From assembly GCA_032161045.1 (NCBI GenBank), contig JAVHTH010000003.1: a stretch of 64,000 nucleotides of DNA; one strand, 5' to 3'. Positions 43,760-52,316 of the stretch are shown here, piece after piece. Each line of letters begins with the position of its first letter. Within the stretch, counting starts at the first letter, position 1. This DNA is from Fervidibacter sinensis. GTDB lineage: Bacteria; Armatimonadota; Fervidibacteria; Fervidibacterales; Fervidibacteraceae. A program made the position numbers and the translations under genes. The notes under the pieces were generated by a model, which did no database searches, had not been told where the DNA came from, and saw nothing but the letters and a program-made list of their open reading frames with translations.

Positions 43760-44488
43760 ATGTCTGGTTTGCTCCTTTCTCGGGACGACGGCAAGAGGGT
43801 GGGCTATGAAAAGCAATTAGCCCAAATGAGGGCTAATATGGTGGAGTATCAACTTCGGCGGCGAGGCATAAAAGATGAAAGAGTTTTGCAAGCGTTTTTA
43901 AAAGTCCCCCGACATAAATTCGTTCGTCCGCAAGATGTATGGCATGCCTACGAAGACTATCCCCTCGCCATCGGTTACGGTCAAACCATCTCCCAACCCT
44001 ACATGGTCGCAATCATGACCGAACTTCTTGAACTTAAGGGCGACGAGCGAGTGTTGGAAATTGGGACCGGGTCAGGCTATCAAGCAGCAATCCTCGCTGA
44101 ACTTGCGAAGGAGGTTTTCACGATTGAGCGCATCCCAGAACTCGCCCAAAGGGCAGAAAAAACCTTGCAAGAACTTGGCTATTCAAATGTCAAGGTTGTT
44201 ATCGGTGACGGGTCAAAAGGCTTACCCGAATATGCCCCATATGACGCCATCATCGTCACCGCCGCTGCTCCCAAACCGCCTCAACCACTTCTGGAGCAGT
44301 TGAAAGACAGAGGGCGGTTGGTTATCCCCGTCGGAACTCGCAGATTGCAAGACCTACTCCGCATCACCAAAATTGGCAACGAATTCAAGACGGAAAACTT
44401 CGGTCCATGTTTGTTCGTGCCTTTGATAGGCGAAGCAGGTTGGCGAGGTGAAAATGAATTAGAGGAGGGCGAGGGTTATGAGATTTGA
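43760..44488 (+). CDS. pcm: Protein-L-isoaspartate O-methyltransferase
   Basis: 242 residues. GYGQTISQPYMVAIMTELL (substrate loop) and VLEIGTGSGYQAAILAEL (SAM site) are the PCMT hallmarks, with VPRHKFV upstream. It methylates damaged isoaspartyl residues to start their repair. GGTGAG precedes ATG 43760. Its last 11 bases overlap the ceramidase-like gene. Confidence 0.9.
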   Translation: MSGLLLSRDDGKRVGYEKQLAQMRANMVEYQLRRRGIKDERVLQAFLKVPRHKFVRPQDVWHAYEDYPLAIGYGQTISQPYMVAIMTELLELKGDERVLEIGTGSGYQAAILAELAKEVFTIERIPELAQRAEKTLQELGYSNVKVVIGDGSKGLPEYAPYDAIIVTAAAPKPPQPLLEQLKDRGRLVIPVGTRRLQDLLRITKIGNEFKTENFGPCLFVPLIGEAGWRGENELEEGEGYEI

Positions 44489-45971
44489 GTGGTGTGGGCT
44501 TCTGACGCTGTTGCTCATTGCACCGGCAGCGGCGTTTCAAGCAGGGGCTGCAAAACGCGATGTTACACCTTCCCTTGACCGCACAGTCTTTATAGCAGGT
44601 TTCGGGCATAACCGAACGGCAACCGCTGTCCACGATCCTATTTGGGTTCGTTGCCTTGTTATCGGTGATGGGAAAACGAATGTCGCTTTCGTCGGTGTTG
44701 ATGTCATCGGCTTGTTTTACGAGCCGGATGTTGTGGCAATTCGTCAGCGAGTTCAACAGTTGACAAAAAAGCCCGTCACTGTCTTAATTGCTTCCACGCA
44801 TAACCATCAAGGTCCAGACACGCTCGGGTTATGGGGACCAACGCCTTTTCAAACCGGTCGCGACGAGAAATACATGACTTGGCTGCGGGAACAAATCGCC
44901 CAATGTGTCGTTGATGCACTTGACAGAATGGAACCTGCAACTCTCATCATCGCAAAAGACGACCGCAAGGAACTTGCCGACCTTCAACTTGACACAAGGC
45001 TGCCCCATATCAAAGACCACGCTCTTTGTGTTTTGCAAGCCATCAATCGCAAAACAGGCAAAACAATCGGGACACTTGTCAATTGGGCGAACCACCCGGA
45101 AGTTTTGGGCAGCCGAAATCGCGAAATCACTGCCGACTTTTGCTGGGCGCTTTACGAGCATTTGGAAGAATTGCTCGGCGGAATTGTGGTCTTTTGGAAC
45201 GGCGCAATTGGCGGGCTTGTAACACCGCTGGGCGAAGAATTGAAAGTCATTGACCCTGAAACCGGTCAACCCGCTCCTGAAGCGAGTTTCCGCAAAGCAG
45301 AGTTGATTGGCAAATTTGTCGCCGAAGTGGCAGCGGAAGCGGCAAAGGGCAAAAATGCAGTGAAACTTGAAAAAGGTTCGTTGAAAGTTTTTCTCCGGTC
45401 TTTGTTTGTCCCGCTGCAAAACCCGCTGTTCAGAGTTGCTGCTGCAAACAATGTGCTCCGAAGACCAGTTTACACGAAGGGGAAACTTGATGAGCGAGTT
45501 GGGACTACAGAGTTGCAGCAAGATGGGGTAACACTCAAAGCGAAGACGATCTTGGGCGAAGACATCCGCACTGAAGTTGGGGTTGTGGCGATTTACGGCG
45601 ATAAACAAAAGAACCCAGTTGCGCTATTCTTGCTCACACCCGGCGAGATTTACCCTGAACTCGTTTACGGAAACATCACCCGCTACCCCGGTGCCGATTT
45701 CCCTGATGCACCGTTTGAGCCCGTGTTGATGGATTATGCGCGCAAAGCGGGAGCGAAGTTCGTTTTCGTGGTAGGATTGGCAAATGACGAAATCGGCTAC
45801 ATCATCCCGCAATGTGAGTGGGACGAACAACCACCTTGGCTTAACAATGCACCGCAGAGACCTTACGGCGAAGTCAATTCAGTTGGCTGGAAAGCGGCGA
45901 GGATCGTCAACGAAGGAATTGTCAATCTGCTCAAAACGCTAATGGGGGGTGAGGCTACCGCCAAACCTTAG
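44478..45971 (+). CDS. Secreted neutral ceramidase-like protein
   Basis: 497 residues. Signal peptide 1-19, then the alkaline/neutral ceramidase N-terminal fold: GAAKRDVTPS at the start, ASTHNHQGPDTLG with zinc-ligand His residues, NWANHPEVLG, and GLANDEIGYIIP. Only the catalytic domain is present; the C-terminal Ig-like domain of classic ceramidases is short or missing, so the hydrolysed amide is uncertain. Confidence 0.75.
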   Translation: MRFEWCGLLTLLLIAPAAAFQAGAAKRDVTPSLDRTVFIAGFGHNRTATAVHDPIWVRCLVIGDGKTNVAFVGVDVIGLFYEPDVVAIRQRVQQLTKKPVTVLIASTHNHQGPDTLGLWGPTPFQTGRDEKYMTWLREQIAQCVVDALDRMEPATLIIAKDDRKELADLQLDTRLPHIKDHALCVLQAINRKTGKTIGTLVNWANHPEVLGSRNREITADFCWALYEHLEELLGGIVVFWNGAIGGLVTPLGEELKVIDPETGQPAPEASFRKAELIGKFVAEVAAEAAKGKNAVKLEKGSLKVFLRSLFVPLQNPLFRVAAANNVLRRPVYTKGKLDERVGTTELQQDGVTLKAKTILGEDIRTEVGVVAIYGDKQKNPVALFLLTPGEIYPELVYGNITRYPGADFPDAPFEPVLMDYARKAGAKFVFVVGLANDEIGYIIPQCEWDEQPPWLNNAPQRPYGEVNSVGWKAARIVNEGIVNLLKTLMGGEATAKP

Positions 45972-45996
45972 AAATTTCGGGGAGGCAAAGACAGTC

Positions 45997-46710
45997 ATGC
46001 TGATTCACGGTCGCCATCCAATTCGCGAGGCGCTTTTGGCTGGCATCGTGCCTAAAGTCGTTTATGTGGCTGATGGGACAAAGTTGGATGACGACATAAG
46101 GTGGATGCTCGCCGAAGAAAATGTGCCAATCCGAAGCATGCCCCGCTCGCAATTTGAGACCATGCTTCAAGCGCACGGCATTACGGAAGGGCATCAAGGT
46201 GTCGCTGCTGACATTGGTGAGTTCCCTTTGACGCCTTTGAAGGAATTGCTTCAGCGAGCCCTTGAGACCAACGGCGTAATTTTGGGACTTGACCATTTGC
46301 AAGACCCGCGCAATGCGGGCAGTCTGATTCGCAGCGCCGAGGCATTGGGCGCTTGTGGGGTGATTTTGCCGCCCGTCCGAAGTGTTGGGATAACGCCGAC
46401 TGTTGTCAAGGCATCTGCAGGCGCTTGCTTTCACATCCCCATCGCTATCGGGAACTTGCGCCAATTCGCTTTGCGGTTTCAGGATGCAGGAGGTTTCATT
46501 GCCGTTTTGGACATGGATGGCGACGACATCAGAAATACCAAAAAACTTCGTCCGCTGTTTCTCATCGTCGGCGCTGAGGGTGAGGGCGTTTCTGAAAGTT
46601 TGAAAGCAATTGCCCATGCCGTTTGGCGCATCCCAATGGTCGGAAGGGTTTCTGCCTTAAACGCCGCTGTCGCAGGTGCCATTGCACTGTGGGAAGTTTT
46701 GCATCGGTAA
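45997..46710 (+). CDS. rlmB: TrmH/RlmB-family RNA 2'-O-methyltransferase
   Basis: 237 residues. N-terminal substrate-binding part IHGRHPIREALLAG, then the SPOUT knot: LDHLQDPRNAGSLIRSAEALG, LIVGAEGEGVSES, and IPMVGRVSALNAAVAGAIALWE. These are the three motifs of RlmB, which methylates G2251 of 23S rRNA; a tRNA target cannot be excluded. CGGGGAGG precedes ATG 45997. Confidence 0.85.
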   Translation: MLIHGRHPIREALLAGIVPKVVYVADGTKLDDDIRWMLAEENVPIRSMPRSQFETMLQAHGITEGHQGVAADIGEFPLTPLKELLQRALETNGVILGLDHLQDPRNAGSLIRSAEALGACGVILPPVRSVGITPTVVKASAGACFHIPIAIGNLRQFALRFQDAGGFIAVLDMDGDDIRNTKKLRPLFLIVGAEGEGVSESLKAIAHAVWRIPMVGRVSALNAAVAGAIALWEVLHR

Positions 46711-46858
46711 GAATTGGAAGGGTGAGGCTTTCACCGAATCGCCAAAATTCTCGTGAGCAGATTTGCTCGGACTGTCTTAAGCCATCCACTCCATAGCAAA
46801 AATTGTCCGTCGTTAACATAATGCCCAAAAACTTTTTGTCAGGATGGGGGTGCTGCCA

Positions 46859-48409
46859 ATGAAGGCAATTTCTTTTCTCGGAACGGGCAGGTATGAGACG
46901 GTCACTTATTGCTGGCAGGGGCGGGAATGTCAAACGCATCTGTTTCCCGAGGCGGTTGCCTGCATTTTTGAACCTGAGAAGTTGTTTGTGTTGGTGACAC
47001 CGACAGCAAAAAATTACAGACCGCCAAAAGGGGAAAAGTGTGGTTCTTGCGGGCAAACACTTCCTGAACCAAAAGAAGACAAAACCTACCTTGAAACCCT
47101 CAAAGAGCGTTTGGGCGATTTGGTTCATCCCATTGACATCCCCGAGGGTAAGTCCCGAGATGAACTTTGGCAGATTTTTGAGCGGTGTGCCGAAATCGTC
47201 AACGAAGGCGATGAAATTTTGCTGGACATCACTCATGCCTTCCGTTCAATCCCGTTCATCGTCTTTGCCGTCGCTGCTTACTTGCGCCGAACAAAAAATG
47301 TGACCATTCGCCATGTCGTCTATGGCGCTTATGAGGCACGAGAGCCATTCCGAACTCCACCACAGCCAACTGACAGAGCGCCAATTTTTGACCTAACGCC
47401 ACTTCTGGACTTGCTTGATTGGTTGAGCGGTGCTGAGTTCCTGTTGCGGCGAAGCGATGCGACTTTGTTGGCGGAACGATTGAAGCAAATACATGGGGAG
47501 GCTTGGCGCGAACGAACAGGTGATGAATTGCCGAAAAAATTGCAGTCACTCGGCAATACGCTCGCTAACTTCTCACGAGCATTGCATCTTGCTCGCCCAA
47601 CCGATGTCATGAACTTTGCTCGCACTTTACTTCGCATACTTGATGAAGTTAAGCCAGAAGTTGAGCGCTGGGCAAAACCGTTTGGAGTCATTTTGGAACA
47701 GGTGAGAGCGGAAGCGGCAAAGTTCGCTCACGAGATGCCAGACCGTCTGGATGCTGAAAACCTGCGCAAGCAACTTGCGCTGATTGAGCACTATTTGGAC
47801 AAGGGTTTGATAATGCAAGCGGTTACCCTTGCCCGTGAATGGGTTGTCAATTGGGTTGCTTTGCAACGGGGCTGTGGCGATTGGTTGGAAAGAAATTATC
47901 GCGAGGAGATTGAAAAAGCGCTTGGCGGTGCTGCGGCGAAGTTACGAAGTCAGCAAGCGTGTGTGCCTAACTGGTTTGTCCAACTTCCGAAAAGCCAAGA
48001 AGTGGCACAACTTTGGGACTGGCTTACCGATTTGCGCAACGATTTGGCACATTGCGGGATGAGAAAGGATGCTGCAGGCATTGGCAGGATTGAGCAACGA
48101 ACGAAAGAAATTCCGCAAAAGTTGCGGTCTCTTATGGACGATGTTCCTGACCGTGCGATGTTTGGCAGTCGTGTTGTGATTGATTTGAAATCACTTTACG
48201 GCGAAGTCGCCAAGTTGGATGAACTCCCAACTTACCTTGAGCGAGCGAAAGAACTTGCGGGCGAGGGCAACGAGGTCGTTCTGACAGGACAAGCACCGAT
48301 TTGGCTCTACCTTGCCGTCGCCCATGCTTTACATGGGAAAGCGAAACGATTGCTTTACACTTCGCCAACAACGGGAGAGGTTCTCATTTTTGACCATTCG
48401 GCGAGGTAG
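46859..48409 (+). CDS. Csx1-type CARF-HEPN effector (TM1812-like) with C-terminal Csx3-like domain
   Basis: 516 residues. The N-terminal ~140 residues are a CARF domain (ISFLGTGRYETV; DITHAFRSIP at 123-132, the signature of the TM1812/Csx2 family) that should bind cyclic oligoadenylate. A CGSC pair lies at 61-64. The helical middle holds a HEPN RNase site R393-NDLA-H398. The last ~75 residues (from VVIDL...) match Csx3: VVLTGQAPIWLYLAVAHAL...LLYTSPTTGEVLIFDHS, with the family's G-x-x-PIWL block and H489 conserved, but the Asp of the usual YDP is replaced by T-S-P (500-503). Csx3 is a known ring nuclease, so this may be an effector with its own off-switch, or a degenerate one. First gene of the cas operon. 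Confidence 0.75.
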   Translation: MKAISFLGTGRYETVTYCWQGRECQTHLFPEAVACIFEPEKLFVLVTPTAKNYRPPKGEKCGSCGQTLPEPKEDKTYLETLKERLGDLVHPIDIPEGKSRDELWQIFERCAEIVNEGDEILLDITHAFRSIPFIVFAVAAYLRRTKNVTIRHVVYGAYEAREPFRTPPQPTDRAPIFDLTPLLDLLDWLSGAEFLLRRSDATLLAERLKQIHGEAWRERTGDELPKKLQSLGNTLANFSRALHLARPTDVMNFARTLLRILDEVKPEVERWAKPFGVILEQVRAEAAKFAHEMPDRLDAENLRKQLALIEHYLDKGLIMQAVTLAREWVVNWVALQRGCGDWLERNYREEIEKALGGAAAKLRSQQACVPNWFVQLPKSQEVAQLWDWLTDLRNDLAHCGMRKDAAGIGRIEQRTKEIPQKLRSLMDDVPDRAMFGSRVVIDLKSLYGEVAKLDELPTYLERAKELAGEGNEVVLTGQAPIWLYLAVAHALHGKAKRLLYTSPTTGEVLIFDHSAR

Positions 48410-48455
48410 GGGCAGATGGCAATCTGCCCGAAAATTTTCGGAGCGCATCCTATGG
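48405..48455. repeat. REP/BIME-like hairpin, half decayed
   Basis: GTAGGGGCAGATGGCAATCTGCCCG; the stop codon of the Csx1-like gene lies inside it. The right-hand hairpin (GGAGCGCATCCTATGG) has lost its pairing. Confidence 0.55.
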
Positions 48456-48529
48456 ACCGTTACAACTTTGGTTTTGACCTTTTGGCGAATTAGCCGTTTG
48501 ATGCAAACTAAGCGGAAAGGGTGAACCGA

Positions 48530-48775
48530 ATGGCTCAAAAGCCGTTTAATCCTTCGGAAGCAAAGCGGTGGGTTGATGGACAAAGGGCGGCGCAAGAAAT
48601 CATCAAACGGGAGCGTGTCCGATTTTTGCTCTCGCTCACGCCAGAAAAATCCCTTGCCATTTACCTTGCCCTTTGGCAGGCTAATTACAACATCCGAAAA
48701 GAGCCGTCTTTTGTGCTCTTGCGAATGCGTCAATGTGTTGAGAGATGGGCTAAGAAAGTGGAGGCAAACCAATGA
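48530..48775 (+). CDS. Small unknown protein in the cas operon (1)
   Basis: 81 residues, GGGTGAA upstream of ATG 48530. Helical, with RAAQEIIKRERVRFLLSLTPEKS and LLRMRQCVERW. It is not a recognised Cas protein. Its stop overlaps the next small gene as ATGA. The position between effector and cas8b suggests a role in the system, but no function can be given. Confidence 0.5.
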   Translation: MAQKPFNPSEAKRWVDGQRAAQEIIKRERVRFLLSLTPEKSLAIYLALWQANYNIRKEPSFVLLRMRQCVERWAKKVEANQ

Positions 48776-48906
48776 ACCCGTTGCACGCTGCAGCAAAAGT
48801 TGCCCGTTGGTTGGAAAGTCAAGGCGTTCGCTTGACTTTGCTTGAATTGGCACTTTCAAAACGCTCAAAAGGCTTTAAAGGGAGGCGAATAGCCTTATGG
48901 CATTGA
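48772..48906 (+). CDS. Small unknown protein in the cas operon (2)
   Basis: 44 residues: MNPLHAAAKVARWLESQGVR and a basic end SKRSKGFKGRRIALWH. Its ATG overlaps the stop of the gene before (ATGA) and its end overlaps cas8b by 10 bases. Both overlaps argue for translation. Short, amphipathic and basic; no family recognised. Confidence 0.45.
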   Translation: MNPLHAAAKVARWLESQGVRLTLLELALSKRSKGFKGRRIALWH

Positions 48907-50552
48907 CAATGACTTGGCGAATGCGTAACGATGCATGGCTTGATAACGGGTTGGAATTGTTCGGGCAAATTGTTGGGCACATCGCTGAGAATTTTCCACA
49001 AGTTGTGCAAATTCAGTGGGAACCTGATGAGTTGCGGTTGACAGTTCATAATGTCCAACGCTTCATTGAGTTACTGGACGACGCGATTAGACAACGCATG
49101 GATAACTTATTTTACACAAGCAAAGGCAAGGGGACTGCAACCTTTAAGGCGCTTAAACCATTTATCGCATTCTCATCCCAGTTTGAGCAGGGACAAGTGG
49201 TTAACTGTCCACCAATTTACCAGCCAGAATTAGCAAAAATGCGTCCGCCCAAGAGAACTGAGTTACAGGACCGGCTTCAGGAAGCACGCAAAGATTTTCT
49301 CTTGCTTCTCTTCACTGGACAAAAGAAAGACGGCAAACGCCATCGCAAAGATAAGGGTTGCCCACTTTGCGGTGAGGGAATTACTGAGGAAAAACAACTT
49401 ACGCTCTCAGTCTACCCCTTTGTCACGAAGATCAAATCGCTTTCTGGCATCCGAACGCAGTGGCACGGAGGGGGCTTGAAAGGCTTCACAGAATACATGA
49501 GCATATGTCCACGCTGCTACTTCTTGGGTGCTCTGGTTTGGATGGACGATGCATTGCTTTACCTTTGTGACATTGGCGGCACTGATGGCACAGCGGTGAT
49601 TTTGTTGCCAGCGCCAACAGCAGGTGACCTGACAAAACTGCGACGATTGAAGTTTTACCGACCCAAACACGGCGAACGAAAAACGAATGTCAGGTTCAAA
49701 CAACGACTAAAAGGGGAGGAACAAAGTGAGAAAGAGCGAGAAGTCCGTGATGGCCGTTACTCACTGCTTCTTGCTTTCTTGGAGCGGACGCTTGAGGAAA
49801 TAGCCGAAAAACATAAAGTTGAGGATTTGTTCGCTGAAGCGCAGCGTAGCATTTCAGATGGCTGGGTCTTCATCACTATCCCGCAAGGGCGGCTGAAAAA
49901 TATTACGGCTCACGACTTGATCTTGGATGAACCGATATTGAAGCTTTTGGTCAAGCTGGTAGAGCAAAGCAAATTGCCCTATGCCCACATGATTGCTGAG
50001 ATGTGGCTAAGTGACGAAAAAGGCAAATCGCTAAGCGACGAGACCTTAGAGTTACATGAGGCTTTGTCCCAAGCCATTTTGACCAATGACTTTGATTTGC
50101 TCGCTCGCGCTTTCATCCCAAGACCGAGAAGGCAACTTCGTTTCCCATTTGTGGTTGGGGACGAAGTTGAAAATTTAGTGCAAATTTGGAGGTGGTCGGA
50201 TATGAACGCCGAAATTTTGGAAATTGTCAAGAAGGCAGGGCGAGCGCTGGCAGCGATTGCTGCCAGCCGGAAGCAACCAGTTTTGCTTTATGCTTTAGAG
50301 CGCGTCCGCTCAGGTTCAGACTTGCTGGAAGTGCTCAAAGAGAGCGTCCATCGGCTCATCAGTTTGGAAGCGGAAGAGATGCAATACATCTCGCTGGATG
50401 CCCTTGAGCAATTGACCGAAATGATACACAAGACAACGGATGCGCGGCAATTCGCTGACCTTAAAAACACGCTCATCGTCTTTGCTGGCATTGCTTATGC
50501 TAAAAATGTGATGGCGCAAAGCCGTCAAATTCAGCAAGGAGGTGAGTCATGA
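48897..50552 (+). CDS. cas8b: Cas8b-type large subunit (Cst1, CXXC-CXXC family)
   Basis: 551 residues. Zinc-ribbon C155-x2-C158 (CPLC) and C204-x2-C207 (CPRC) define the Cst1 CXXC_CXXC family of the I-B/Tneap subtype. The N-terminal half would take part in PAM recognition and the C-terminal ~116 residues form a helical bundle that can also be made separately as Cas11 (see 50202-50552). It overlaps cas7 by 4 bases (ATGA). Confidence 0.85.
   Translation: MALTMTWRMRNDAWLDNGLELFGQIVGHIAENFPQVVQIQWEPDELRLTVHNVQRFIELLDDAIRQRMDNLFYTSKGKGTATFKALKPFIAFSSQFEQGQVVNCPPIYQPELAKMRPPKRTELQDRLQEARKDFLLLLFTGQKKDGKRHRKDKGCPLCGEGITEEKQLTLSVYPFVTKIKSLSGIRTQWHGGGLKGFTEYMSICPRCYFLGALVWMDDALLYLCDIGGTDGTAVILLPAPTAGDLTKLRRLKFYRPKHGERKTNVRFKQRLKGEEQSEKEREVRDGRYSLLLAFLERTLEEIAEKHKVEDLFAEAQRSISDGWVFITIPQGRLKNITAHDLILDEPILKLLVKLVEQSKLPYAHMIAEMWLSDEKGKSLSDETLELHEALSQAILTNDFDLLARAFIPRPRRQLRFPFVVGDEVENLVQIWRWSDMNAEILEIVKKAGRALAAIAASRKQPVLLYALERVRSGSDLLEVLKESVHRLISLEAEEMQYISLDALEQLTEMIHKTTDARQFADLKNTLIVFAGIAYAKNVMAQSRQIQQGGES
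50188..50195 (+). promoter_or_regulatory. Internal ribosome binding site in cas8b
   Basis: GGAGGTGG, 6 bases before an in-frame ATG at 50202 (Met436 of Cas8b). As strong as the best gene starts in this window. Confidence 0.7.
50202..50552 (+). CDS. cas11: Cas11-type small subunit from an internal start in cas8b
   Basis: 116 residues from the in-frame ATG at 50202 to the cas8b stop. It is all-helical (MNAEILEIVKKAGRALAAIA... LEQLTEMIHK), of the length known for Cas11. In I-B, I-C and I-D systems the small subunit is known to be translated independently from within the large-subunit gene; the strong internal site at 50188-50195 fits that. Confidence 0.7.
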   Translation: MNAEILEIVKKAGRALAAIAASRKQPVLLYALERVRSGSDLLEVLKESVHRLISLEAEEMQYISLDALEQLTEMIHKTTDARQFADLKNTLIVFAGIAYAKNVMAQSRQIQQGGES

Positions 50553-51553
50553 TGCGTAACGATGTTAAAGCCATTCAATTGGTCTGGCTCAGCAAAACTG
50601 GCTTGACAAATCTAAACAGCGGTGAGGGCGGCAGCAACCTTGTGGACATCAAGAAGTTCCGCTATGGCGGGCAAGAGTTCCCTTATGTCAGTGGACAAGC
50701 GATGCGATTTTACCTAAAGGAAGCCATTCGCCGCCACCTTCAGCCGCAGGAAGCTTGCGTTGCCGATGAGCAGGGTGAAACTTGTGGACGAATTGCAGAA
50801 TGCGTGCTTTGCGATCTGTTTGGGTTCATGACAACTGTTCCTGATGTAGGCGCACTTACTCGGGTTTCTCCTGTAAAGGTCTCTCCAGCGATGGGATTAC
50901 TTCCGCTTGATGACACTATGGTTATTGACTTTCTCACTCGCCGACACCGTGGCGCCATAGCTCAGCAAGAGGCAGAGATGAGAGGCGATATCGTGAATGT
51001 TGAACTTGCAGTCAACATCTACAAGGCAGGTGTTTGTGTTGATGTGCTGAGGGTCGGTCATGAAGAGGAATTGGTGCAAATCGCCGAGCAAGAAAGCGCT
51101 AAAAAAGGGAAAGCCATAAAGTCCATTCGCAGCGTTCAGTTGAAAGCACTGGTTGAAGAGCAAGAACGCTCTCGCCGCATCTCGTTGCTTTTGGATGCCA
51201 TCAAGGACTTTAGCGATTACTCTAAGCAAGCTCGGTTGCTTACAGATTTTACCCCCGATTTTGTGCTTGTTGCTTTGCAGCACAACTACTCCCATCGCTT
51301 GCAGAAGGCGATTGAACTTTACAGCGACGGCACTGCAAGTTTAAATGTTGAGCGTTTGCGCCAGATTATCACCGAAGTTCGTGAAGAATTGGTCACTGTT
51401 GACAGTAAACCAGCCCTGTGGGCAGGGATGGTTGATGGCATTGTTGAAAATGACAGCGATGTCAAACAAGTCCTGCAAGATTTACAAATTCCAATCCTGA
51501 CACCGCGCCAAGCAATAGACGCCGCTAAAAGCGCCCTTGGGCTTACCTCGTAG
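50549..51553 (+). CDS. cas7: Cas7 (Cst2/DevR-type) backbone protein
   Basis: 334 residues. LVWLSKTGLTNLNSGEG, PYVSGQAMRFYLKEAIR and FGFMTTVPDVGALTRVSPVKVSPA are typical of Cst2/DevR Cas7, which coats the crRNA. CXXC pairs near 75-92 (CGRIAECVLC). GGAGGTGAG precedes the ATG, which overlaps the cas8b stop. Confidence 0.9.
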   Translation: MMRNDVKAIQLVWLSKTGLTNLNSGEGGSNLVDIKKFRYGGQEFPYVSGQAMRFYLKEAIRRHLQPQEACVADEQGETCGRIAECVLCDLFGFMTTVPDVGALTRVSPVKVSPAMGLLPLDDTMVIDFLTRRHRGAIAQQEAEMRGDIVNVELAVNIYKAGVCVDVLRVGHEEELVQIAEQESAKKGKAIKSIRSVQLKALVEEQERSRRISLLLDAIKDFSDYSKQARLLTDFTPDFVLVALQHNYSHRLQKAIELYSDGTASLNVERLRQIITEVREELVTVDSKPALWAGMVDGIVENDSDVKQVLQDLQIPILTPRQAIDAAKSALGLTS

Positions 51554-51566
51554 AGAGGTGACGACA

Positions 51567-52316
51567 ATGCCAGAGAAACTGTTCGGCTTTATTGTTGACT
51601 CAGAAATGCCCTATTTTGCCTGCTTCCGAAAACCAGCCAGCACGAGCGTTATACTTACCTATCCAGTGCCGCCGTTTACAACCATTATCGGCATGATTGC
51701 CAATGCTCTTGGCATTTCGCGCCCAGAATACCTTGACAGAATTCTACGACTCCAAAGCATTTTATGGCTCAACTTACGCCCGCTCGCGCCTCTTCAACGC
51801 CCTTCACGGGAATTAGCGAAGATCCTGAAACTGGTTGGGGAAGAACGCGAGGAGCGCCGTCCCACTTCTTTCCCTTCATCGCCCATGCACAAATACTTCC
51901 TGACGCGACCAAGTTACCGCTTCTTTGTGGCAAGCGAGGATGCTGAAACGATTAAAGAAATCGTGAATGCCTTGCGCTACCCCAAGCGTCCACTTTATCT
52001 CGGTCAATCTGATGACATGGTCGTAATCACCGTTGTCTGGGAAGGCGAAGTTAAGCAAGTGCTGAGCCAACAGGCTTATGGGTTAGTTAAGGGTTCATAC
52101 GAAGGCAATGGACAACGCACAGAACTCTTGAGACTACCTCTTGGTTTTGAAAGCGAACGCAAAGTGCTCTTCTCTCCTTTACTCACTTTGCCATCACAAT
52201 TTCCCTTCCAATTGCCTGAGTCAGAGCCTTTGTGGCGATTTGATCAGGAAACAGTGCACCTCTTTAGTGCCGCTGAGGTGATGGAAAATGCTTCTGGCGA
52301 AGAGCGAGCAAGTTAA
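51567..52316 (+). CDS. cas5: Cas5 (I-B/Cst type)
   Basis: 249 residues. The RAMP start is degenerate (LFGFIVDSEMPYFACFRKP), followed by TYPVPPFTTIIGMIANALGI, the Cas5 G-x-x-G-type helix start. It caps the crRNA 5' handle. AGAGAGGTGA precedes ATG 51567; it overlaps cas3 by 29 bases. Confidence 0.85.
   Translation: MPEKLFGFIVDSEMPYFACFRKPASTSVILTYPVPPFTTIIGMIANALGISRPEYLDRILRLQSILWLNLRPLAPLQRPSRELAKILKLVGEEREERRPTSFPSSPMHKYFLTRPSYRFFVASEDAETIKEIVNALRYPKRPLYLGQSDDMVVITVVWEGEVKQVLSQQAYGLVKGSYEGNGQRTELLRLPLGFESERKVLFSPLLTLPSQFPFQLPESEPLWRFDQETVHLFSAAEVMENASGEERAS

Noticed and set aside
44829..45608. 259-codon minus-strand frame
   Set aside because: Antisense to the ceramidase-like gene, Cys/Phe/Arg-rich shadow.
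46711..46858. Promoter or leader for the cas operon
   Set aside because: Some AT-rich hexamers such as TAACAT are present but no -35/-10 pair with proper spacing.
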